A DNA stretch of 6,572 nt from Chloroflexota bacterium (GTDB lineage: Bacteria > Chloroflexota > Anaerolineae > B4-G1). Position numbers and translations under genes: made by a program. Under the pieces are notes generated by a model that was not told where the DNA came from, searched no databases, and saw only the letters and a program-made list of their open reading frames with translations. The stretch covers positions 1 through 6,572 of the forward strand of contig DSAR01000133.1 of the NCBI GenBank assembly GCA_011046405.1, in the 5' to 3' direction. How positions within the stretch are numbered: the first letter of the stretch is position 1; every line of letters starts with the position of its first letter. Below are positions 1 to 4,510 of this stretch, piece after piece.

Positions 1-79
1 AACACGGATTAACACAGATAAACACAGATTCATCTTGTTTTTACTAGATCTGTGTGAATCTGTGAAAATCTGTGTCCAA
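1..79. repeat. AACACAGAT-type dispersed intergenic repeat
   Basis: Three degenerate direct units (AACACGGATT, AACACAGATA, AACACAGATT) occupy positions 1-30. They are mirrored by TCTGTGTGAA, TCTGTGAAAA and TCTGTGTCC at about 50-79, which forms an imperfect inverted repeat (about 16 of 20 bases between the closest arms) around a T-rich centre. The left edge is cut by the window, so the full unit may be longer. Low-complexity, noncoding repeats of this style are common between genes in repeat-rich bacterial genomes. No transposase or function can be assigned. Confidence 0.7.
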
Positions 80-90
80 ATACTTTATGT

Positions 91-120
91 GTTGGTTGAA
101 TGTTGAATTTGTCAGCCAAC
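91..120 (+). promoter_or_regulatory. Leader hairpin upstream of the 141-650 gene
   Basis: GTTGGTTGA (91-99) pairs with TCAGCCAAC (112-120) as a 9-bp stem with one G-U pair and a 12-base loop. It lies 20 bases before the chosen ATG, just upstream of the weak ribosome-binding region. If the promoter is upstream it would be in the 5' untranslated RNA and could affect translation or RNA stability. There is no U-tract, so it is not a terminator. Function is inferred only from position. Confidence 0.3.
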
Positions 121-140
121 CAGGATCCGGTGGTGTAAAT

Positions 141-650
141 ATGATCTCTGAAAAAACAGTCGCCGATACGTGGCAACGAATGAGCCAGACGTCCATACAC
201 CAGATCTCTCAACTGGTCAACCAGATGAGAGTCGAACAACCGGTCGTGATGAGTTATTTGCTCAATCTGGACGATTTTCCATTTACCCAGCACGAGCGAG
301 AGTTGATCTTCTATATCGGCATGGTCGCTTGGCAAATGATGAAGCGGGGGAAAAAACAGCTCTACCAGGTCACGGCGGAGAGGTTGAGGGAAGCGGAGGA
401 TTTCAACATCGCGATACTGGATCGACTATCCACGACCAAAGAAAATCGCTTGATCGAAATCACCCAGATTATACTGCAAGAGTATAGTGAGCCTGAGGTC
501 TTGCACTATATCGTGGAAGCCATCATGGAAAAAGACATTGAAGAACCTGGGTTTCGAGACGAATATACTGGCCTGGCCTTCGTTCATCTGAAGATCATAC
601 TCGACGCCTTGATTGCTAGCCTGGCGCCCCGCCCACGGATGGTTGCATAG
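141..650 (+). CDS. Hypothetical protein, 169 aa, predicted all-helical
   Basis: I do not recognise this family. The protein appears soluble and helical. It has an amphipathic Gln-rich N-terminal stretch (about 10-35), then PVVMSYLLNLDDFPF (34-48), a hydrophobic helix HERELIFYIGMVAWQMMKRG (51-70), a charged helix (75-105), and ITQIILQEYSEPEVLHYIVE (107-126). An acidic linker (129-140) precedes a last helix, FVHLKIILDALIA. No signal peptide, metal-binding cluster or catalytic motif is visible. The ATG at 141 is preferred because GGTGG lies about 7 bases upstream and homology-like structure begins there; GTG 72 and ATG 87 are in frame but run through repeat and hairpin sequence. GC content is visibly lower and codon use more AT-tolerant than in the minus-strand genes, which suggests different ancestry. 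It is convergent with the reductase. That it is a real gene is likely; its function is unknown. Confidence 0.75.
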   Translation: MISEKTVADTWQRMSQTSIHQISQLVNQMRVEQPVVMSYLLNLDDFPFTQHERELIFYIGMVAWQMMKRGKKQLYQVTAERLREAEDFNIAILDRLSTTKENRLIEITQIILQEYSEPEVLHYIVEAIMEKDIEEPGFRDEYTGLAFVHLKIILDALIASLAPRPRMVA

Positions 651-665
651 TTGCTAGGTTGCTAG
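650..665. repeat. Short tandem GTTGCTAG x2 after the stop codon
   Basis: GTTGCTAG occurs twice head to tail (650-657 and 658-665), preceded by the near copy GTTGCATAG (642-650), which contains the stop codon of the 141-650 gene. This is a minimal slippage-type repeat leading into the CACGAAT element. No function is evident. Confidence 0.5.
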
Positions 666-666
666 A

Positions 667-725
667 ATCACGAATGACACGAATTTTGGCTCGAATTGTG
701 AAAAAACATTCGTGCCATTCGTGAT
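667..725. repeat. CACGAAT-type inverted repeat element
   Basis: ATCACGAATGACACGAAT (667-684) and ATTCGTGCCATTCGTGAT (708-725) are inverted copies matching at 17 of 18 positions around a 23-base centre that contains AAAAAA. Each arm holds two 9-bp units of CACGAATGA/CACGAATTT type. Related sequence recurs at 6257-6294, so this is a dispersed family. It lies between convergent genes, where a long RNA hairpin could act on the 3' ends of both transcripts, but that role is inference. Confidence 0.75.
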
Positions 726-735
726 CCAGGGATAT

Positions 736-772
736 CGGGTAATGAACACCATTTTTAACTACCCGGTTTTTT
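736..772 (+). terminator. Possible Rho-independent terminator for the 141-650 gene
   Basis: CGGGTA (736-741) pairs perfectly with TACCCG (760-765) across an 18-base loop, followed by G and six T residues (767-772). The stem is short and the loop long, so efficiency is uncertain. The right arm overlaps the stop codon of the opposing reductase gene (759-761). Together with the 667-725 inverted repeat it closes the plus-strand transcription unit. Confidence 0.4.
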
Positions 773-1667
773 CTAAAAACGACCGTCCACCCAGGACCAC
801 GTCCACGCCCGGCAGCGGGGTCTCCAGCAGCGACCGGGCGCGGAAACAATCCAACGTACAATCCAGCGGGCGGATGTGCTCCGCCTCGGCCGCCAGGCTC
901 GGGACGACGTGGGCCGCGATCGCGTCCGGGGCCACGCCGTAGAAGCGCAGCAGGCGCAGGCCAAAGTCGTAGCGCGAAAGCGCCTGCGCCCCTGCCACGT
1001 GGAGCACGCCGGTGTACGCCATCCCCGCCAACTCGACGACGGCCGCCGCTAGGCTCTCGACCCAGACAGGGCAGCGGTACTCGTCGGTGAAGAGACGCAC
1101 CCGCTTGCCCGCCTTAACGTCGTCCACCACCCAGCGCGACTGCCGGTCCCGGCGGGGCCGCCAGCCGTAGATGAGCGAGGTGCGCACGATGACCGCCTCG
1201 ACGTCCATCTGGGCAACCGCGTTCTGCACCGCCTCCTCAGCCCCAGCCTTGCTGCGACCGTAAGGCGTGACCGGCGACGGCGCTTCCGCCTCGGCGTAAT
1301 TCCCCTGGGTCCCGTCGAAGAGAACGTCGGTGGACACGTGGATCAGGCGCGCCCCGACGGCCGCCGCCGCCCGCGAGACGTGGCGCGGGCCCCCGACGTT
1401 GACGGCGTCGAGATCATCCACCGGTCCCATCCCCGGGTTGAGCGCCGCCGTGTGGACGAGCGCCGCCGGTCGCACTTTTTGCAGCAGGGCGCGGACCGCC
1501 GCCTCGTCCCGCACGTCCAGCCGGTACCACGCCACACCGGGCACAGCAGACGTTGGCGGGTGGGTGCGGTAGGTCGCGCTCACGTCCCAATCGTCCCGGG
1601 CCAGGCGGACGATCCAGTCGCCCAGGTATCCGCTGCCGCCGGTGACGAGCATTCGTCGTCGGGCCAT
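759..1667 (-). CDS. RmlD-like NAD(P)-dependent extended SDR sugar-nucleotide reductase
   Basis: A 302-residue cytoplasmic Rossmann-fold protein of the RmlD-substrate-binding/extended SDR type. The N-terminal dinucleotide motif TGGSGYLG (residues 9-16) follows a short beta strand. LDVRD (50-54) ends a second strand. HVSTDVLFDG (110-119) matches the RmlD STDxxFDG block with the catalytic Ser/Thr. The catalytic pair is YGRSK, Tyr136 and Lys140. DEYRCPVWVESLA (195-207) resembles the RmlD Dxx..PxxVxDLA segment. Family members reduce dTDP-4-keto-rhamnose or related sugars; no other rhamnose-pathway gene is nearby, so the substrate is open, and MAT2B-like or other roles are possible. Length fits RmlD (about 290-300). 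The start at 1667 is chosen because the GTG at 1727 lies in a repeat element; 1652 is a further alternative. The Shine-Dalgarno is weak, and a 54-bp duplication plus mobile-element arm separates the gene from its likely original upstream region. The last residues run into repeat sequence. Confidence 0.85.
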   Translation of the reverse strand: MARRRMLVTGGSGYLGDWIVRLARDDWDVSATYRTHPPTSAVPGVAWYRLDVRDEAAVRALLQKVRPAALVHTAALNPGMGPVDDLDAVNVGGPRHVSRAAAAVGARLIHVSTDVLFDGTQGNYAEAEAPSPVTPYGRSKAGAEEAVQNAVAQMDVEAVIVRTSLIYGWRPRRDRQSRWVVDDVKAGKRVRLFTDEYRCPVWVESLAAAVVELAGMAYTGVLHVAGAQALSRYDFGLRLLRFYGVAPDAIAAHVVPSLAAEAEHIRPLDCTLDCFRARSLLETPLPGVDVVLGGRSFLEKTG

Positions 1668-1678
1668 GTTATACTCGT
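1625..1678. repeat. 54-bp direct duplication, copy A (start of reductase)
   Basis: This copy covers the first 43 coding bases of the reductase and 11 bases upstream. It matches 1734-1787 at 53 of 54 positions, differing only at 1669 (T) versus 1778 (C). The offset is 109 bases, so the copies are out of frame with each other. An inverted arm of the short mobile element fills the gap between them. Confidence 0.9.
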
Positions 1679-1776
1679 ATCTTCTCAATAAGTTGGGGAG
1701 CTGTGGCCGGTCTCCCGACCGAGCCACAGCGGGGGTATCCGCTGCCGCCGGTGACGAGCATTCGTCGTCGGGCCAT
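1669..1776 (-). pseudogene. Decoy 35-codon fragment of the reductase N-terminus
   Basis: Starting at the ATG in duplication copy B, the frame reads MARRRMLVTGGSGYP, identical to the reductase through residue 14. It then runs through the mobile-element arm to a TAA at 1671-1669. One base later comes the true reductase ATG (TAA-C-ATG). It retains the presumably original upstream sequence, including AGGGAAG about 15 bases before its ATG. It cannot make a functional reductase. It may be translated as a leader peptide, with ribosomes restarting at the real gene; that coupling is inference from spacing. Confidence 0.6.
1677..1733 (-). mobile_element. Single arm (57 bp) of the short palindromic mobile element
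   Basis: Identical at 57 of 57 bases to the reverse complement of 6357-6413, which is one arm plus one hairpin of the complete 110-bp element. It begins with the terminal repeat GTATCTTCTCAATAAG and contains the hairpin CTGTGGCCGGTC/GACCGAGCCACAG. The other arm is missing and is replaced by duplication copy B. TTATACTC just outside its intact end (1669-1676) and CTATACTC at 1778-1785 could be the remains of an 8-bp target duplication (7 of 8). Confidence 0.8.
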
Positions 1777-1787
1777 GCTATACTCGT
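1734..1787. repeat. 54-bp direct duplication, copy B (displaced reductase start)
   Basis: Second copy of 1625-1678 (53/54). It carries an ATG on the minus strand at 1776-1774 that is no longer in frame with the reductase. Sequence beyond 1787 diverges from the mobile-element arm found beyond copy A and is probably the ancestral upstream region of the gene. Confidence 0.9.
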
Positions 1788-1801
1788 TCTCTTCCCTTTT
1801 C

Positions 1802-1837
1802 GAGGCCCTCATCAAGGCCCTCACCGAGGCCCTCACT
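1802..1837. repeat. Three 12-bp tandem units at the 3' end of a permease gene
   Basis: GAGGCCCTCATC, AAGGCCCTCACC and GAGGCCCTCACT follow one another without gaps. The last unit overlaps the stop codon of the second permease gene (1833-1835). Each unit contains the short palindrome-like GAGGCCCTC, giving weak local self-pairing. No T-tract follows on the minus strand, so a classic terminator is not supported. Confidence 0.7.
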
Positions 1838-3095
1838 CGAACCGGAACTGCCACACGGCCAGGGCGAAGAAGAACACGCCGTAGGCCAACATCACGCCCA
1901 CCGGCATCCAGACTGATTCCAGCCCCATCCCCCGCACCAGGATGTTCTTCAACCCATCCATCGCCCAGGCGCTCGGAAACAGACGCCCCACTGTTTGGAA
2001 CGTCTCGCTGGTGAACTCCAAGGGCATCCAGGCGCCGCCCAACCCCGAGAACACGAACATCGGGACCATAGCGAAGATGACGGCCTGATCCTCCGTCTTG
2101 GCCAGGACGCCGATCAACAGGCCCAGGCTGGCGGTCCATAGCGCCATCGCCACGGCTAAAAGCAGCGTCGCCAGCGGCGCCCGCAGGTAGTCCAAGCCCA
2201 ATAGGATCTGCCCGAAAGCCATCAACACGACGATCTGGGCGAAGATCATCACGAACATCGTCAGGAAGTGGCCGAGGATGATGTCCGCGCGGGAAATGGC
2301 CGTGGTCAACAACCGGCGTAGGCACTTCGACTTGCGCTCCATGACCAGGATGTTGGCCGCGCCGATCAGGCCAGCGATGGAAAACTGGACCATCATCCCC
2401 GGCGAGGAGTGGGCGTAGGCGTTTTCGGACCAGCCCGGCCCCTCATCCTCCGGCGTCGTCGTGGCGCCGGATCGGGTCTCGACGATGGCCAACGGCGGCG
2501 TCTGCCAGGCGGCGACGGCGTCATCCAGCGCCTGGGCCACGAAGGCCTCGTCGGCCGTGCCGCCCCGGGCTTCGAGGGCCTGGGCGCTGAGTTGGGCGAT
2601 CTCGACGGCGCCCATCAGGCGGACGGTGGCGGTGCGGACTCCCTCTCGCACCACCGAAGCGGTGGACGAGTTGGGGTCGGCGATCACTTCCAGCGGAGGG
2701 GGCTTGCTAACCGTTCCTGCGTTCAGGACCCGCTCGCCATATCCCACCGGCACGATCACCACGCCCGCCAGGTCGCCGTCCGCCACCAGGGCCTGCGCCC
2801 GCTCGACCGTCACGCCGGTCAGTTCAACCGGGCGAATCGCGTCCGATCTCTCGATCATATCCAGCAGGTGCATGCTGATGGACGTGGGTTGCTCACTCGC
2901 GCCAAGGCCCAGATCCAGGTAACCAACCGGCAGGCGCGCGTCCTCTGTTTCTCCGTCGCCAGTAGCATCAATGCCGCCAAAGATGAAACCAAACATCAGT
3001 GTGAAAGCGATCGGCATCACGAGCAGAAAGAGCGCCGTCTTCCAATCGCGCATCAATTGCATCAAGTCTTTAAGTAACAGATCCATAACTCGCAT
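1833..3095 (-). CDS. ABC-2 type transporter permease (second of pair)
   Basis: A 420-residue integral membrane protein of the ABC-2/DrrB-NatB-like export permease class. A short cytosolic N-terminus precedes membrane helix 1 (about 21-41). A large extracytoplasmic domain follows (about 42-230), and then five more helices (about 232-252, 273-299, 305-332, 336-358, 394-416). The family-typical coupling segment LVMERKSKCLRRLLTTAISR (250-269) follows helix 2 and should contact the ATPase. The late motif SGLGGAWMPLEF...LFPSAWAMDGLKNIL (350-385) is also characteristic. Such permeases work as dimers with an ATP-binding subunit to export drugs, lipids or other substrates; the substrate cannot be read from this sequence. 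The start follows a strong AGGAGGTG site 5 bases upstream, which overlaps the upstream permease's stop. The two genes are 11 bases apart, and the proteins probably form a heterodimer. No ATPase gene lies next to it. Confidence 0.9.
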   Translation of the reverse strand: MRVMDLLLKDLMQLMRDWKTALFLLVMPIAFTLMFGFIFGGIDATGDGETEDARLPVGYLDLGLGASEQPTSISMHLLDMIERSDAIRPVELTGVTVERAQALVADGDLAGVVIVPVGYGERVLNAGTVSKPPPLEVIADPNSSTASVVREGVRTATVRLMGAVEIAQLSAQALEARGGTADEAFVAQALDDAVAAWQTPPLAIVETRSGATTTPEDEGPGWSENAYAHSSPGMMVQFSIAGLIGAANILVMERKSKCLRRLLTTAISRADIILGHFLTMFVMIFAQIVVLMAFGQILLGLDYLRAPLATLLLAVAMALWTASLGLLIGVLAKTEDQAVIFAMVPMFVFSGLGGAWMPLEFTSETFQTVGRLFPSAWAMDGLKNILVRGMGLESVWMPVGVMLAYGVFFFALAVWQFRFE

Positions 3096-3100
3096 GTCTT

Positions 3101-3108
3101 CACCTCCT
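3101..3108 (-). promoter_or_regulatory. Strong Shine-Dalgarno overlapping the upstream stop codon
   Basis: On the minus strand TAGGAGGTG joins the TAG stop of the first permease (3107-3109) to a near-perfect anti-16S match, 5 bases before the ATG at 3095. This layout suggests translational coupling and near-equal production of the two permeases. Confidence 0.85.
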
Positions 3109-4411
3109 ACGCAAATCGCTTTTTAAAACGCTGGACGCCGACGGCGAAAAAGACGACGCTGAGAAGCAGCACCACGGCCACCGGCAGGATCAATTCATCC
3201 ACCCCGGCGCCGTCCATCGCCAGTTCGAAAACCCGCATCGCCCATCCCTGGGGCACGATGAGGGGCGCTGTCTTGACCGCCGGCGACACGTTGGGCACGC
3301 CGGCCGTGAACACCGAACTGATGCCGATCATGCCCATCACCGTCATCACGCCGCCGTAGATGACGCCCGCCTGCTGGGTGTCGCGCATCCAGGAGGTGAC
3401 GAATAGGCCGAAACTGGCGGAGATGACGATCAGGCTCACCACCGACAATACCAGTGGCAGCGGCGCCCCCCAATCGACCTGGAAGATCAGCGACGAGACA
3501 GTCAACAGCACCACCAGTTGGACCAGCAGCAGGATGAAGATGGCGATGAACTTGCCCCCCAGGATGGTCGATTGGGTCGTGGGCGTGGTGAATAGGCGGG
3601 CCAGCGTCCCATCCTCTTCCTCTTGCAAGATGGTCAGGGCGGATGAGGCGCCGGTGAAGAAGGCGTAGAAAACTGTCATCCCGCCCATAATCAGGCTGAT
3701 GATCTGGATCACGCCGTTGTCCTGGCTCACCTCCGCCTCCGGGTTCAGGGGGGAGCGAACCGTCAGAAGATCGTTTCCTGCATCCTCCCCGGCCACCAAG
3801 GAGATAGCCCAATTGGCATAGGCCATGGCGACGTCCTGCAACTCCCCCTCTCCCACCTTGATCCCCTCCTCGGCCAAGCGCGCGAGGGCCACGTTGGCCG
3901 CGATCTTGGTACCGGCCAGCGTATCCACGAACCGGCCCACGATGCCTTTGACGATTCCCGGCCCCAGGGTCAGCGTGGGGTCCGAGTACATCTCGATGGC
4001 TGACTCGCCATCCGGTTCGAACATGGCGGCGCTGAAATCGGCCGGAATGATGAGAGCGACGCCCGCCTCTTGCCGATCGACGGCGACGCGCGCCTCGGCG
4101 GCGCCGTCCATCTCGGTGATCGTCATCAGATCGGCCATCGAGCCATCGCCACCCCCATCCTCGAAGGACAGAAAATCGAGCAACATCTCCCCGGCAGAGA
4201 AATCGCCGTGCTCCGCGAGCGCTTCATCTAGATTAACGACGATTACCGACGTCGTGGGGACCTGGTATCCCTCTCCCCCGGCGCCGCCAAAGGCGAAGTA
4301 GAAAATGGCCGCCATCAGCAGCGGCACCCCCAGCCCGAAGGCCAGGAAAAACATATTGCGCAGGGAACGCAACACGTCCTTGAATGCGATATCCCATATT
4401 TTTGCTCTCAT
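3107..4411 (-). CDS. ABC-2 type transporter permease (first of pair)
   Basis: A 434-residue ABC-2 export permease with the same architecture as its downstream partner. Membrane helix 1 is at about 20-43. A soluble extracytoplasmic domain spans about 44-233. Helices follow at about 236-258, 286-309, 317-339, 348-370 and 407-427. The cytosolic coupling segment is LQEEEDGTLARLFTTPTTQSTILGGK (262-287), and its E-x-E-D-G-T-L-x-R-L-x-T-T-P pattern is a hallmark of the family. APLIVPQGWAMRVFELAMDG (382-401) matches the late P..WA...F segment. The two permeases share little obvious sequence beyond these motifs, which fits a heterodimer. The ATG at 4411 has AGGAG 8 bases upstream. The upstream neighbour is the GH13 enzyme, 98 bases away across a palindromic repeat array, not an ATPase as is usual for this gene type. 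The substrate is unknown. Confidence 0.9.
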   Translation of the reverse strand: MRAKIWDIAFKDVLRSLRNMFFLAFGLGVPLLMAAIFYFAFGGAGGEGYQVPTTSVIVVNLDEALAEHGDFSAGEMLLDFLSFEDGGGDGSMADLMTITEMDGAAEARVAVDRQEAGVALIIPADFSAAMFEPDGESAIEMYSDPTLTLGPGIVKGIVGRFVDTLAGTKIAANVALARLAEEGIKVGEGELQDVAMAYANWAISLVAGEDAGNDLLTVRSPLNPEAEVSQDNGVIQIISLIMGGMTVFYAFFTGASSALTILQEEEDGTLARLFTTPTTQSTILGGKFIAIFILLLVQLVVLLTVSSLIFQVDWGAPLPLVLSVVSLIVISASFGLFVTSWMRDTQQAGVIYGGVMTVMGMIGISSVFTAGVPNVSPAVKTAPLIVPQGWAMRVFELAMDGAGVDELILPVAVVLLLSVVFFAVGVQRFKKRFA

Positions 4412-4419
4412 TGCGAATA

Positions 4420-4424
4420 CTCCT
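4420..4424 (-). promoter_or_regulatory. Ribosome-binding site of the first permease
   Basis: AGGAG (minus strand) lies 8 bases upstream of the ATG at 4411 and supports that start. It sits immediately downstream of the 8-bp repeat array, so RNA structure in the array could affect its access. Confidence 0.7.
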
Positions 4425-4425
4425 G

Positions 4426-4510
4426 TCGGTATGTTGGTATATTGGTATATTGGTAAATCGGTCTACTGGTGTACCGGTATACCGGTATACCGGTACACCA
4501 GTCTACCAGT
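4426..4510. repeat. 8-bp tandem repeat array, consensus YYGGTATA
   Basis: Ten contiguous 8-bp units plus a partial one: TCGGTATG, TTGGTATA twice, TTGGTAAA, TCGGTCTA, CTGGTGTA, CCGGTATA twice, CCGGTACA, CCAGTCTA, CCAGT. The units drift so that the two flanks become inverted copies, producing the palindrome at 4465-4502. The array fills nearly all of the 98-base gap and ends exactly at the GH13 stop codon (4510-4512). There is no spacer/repeat alternation, so it is not CRISPR. Confidence 0.9.
4465..4502. promoter_or_regulatory. 38-bp perfect palindrome between GH13 and permease genes
   Basis: Beginning ACTGGTGTACC and ending GGTACACCAGT, all 19 positions pair with their mirror positions, centred between 4483 and 4484. 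As RNA it can form a long hairpin 7 bases after the GH13 stop codon. No T-run follows on the minus strand, so it is more likely an RNA-stabilising or read-through-reducing structure, or a protein-binding site, than a standard terminator. Its function is inferred. Confidence 0.6.

Noticed and set aside
1668..1727. GTG-initiated 20-residue extension of the reductase
   Set aside because: It is encoded by the mobile-element arm, and the same peptide (ARSGDRPQLPNLLRRY) can be read from the unrelated copy at 6366-6413. The SDR fold begins normally at the 1667 ATG.
1677..1733. tRNA or structured regulatory RNA in the GC-rich hairpin
   Set aside because: The hairpin is exactly one arm of the dispersed element found at 6357-6413 and has no cloverleaf or known riboswitch layout.
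1669..2325. 218-codon minus-strand open frame spanning the permease end and the duplicated start
   Set aside because: Most of it is an alternative frame of the second permease. Only the last 35 codons, which repeat the reductase N-terminus, are meaningful, and they are listed separately.
2409..3077. 222-codon plus-strand open frame opposite the second permease
   Set aside because: It is a shadow of the membrane-protein gene on the other strand. The product is low-complexity, rich in Gly, Arg and His, with no family features.
4426..4510. CRISPR-like array
   Set aside because: The repeats are 8 bp, contiguous and drifting, with no unique spacers and no cas genes nearby.
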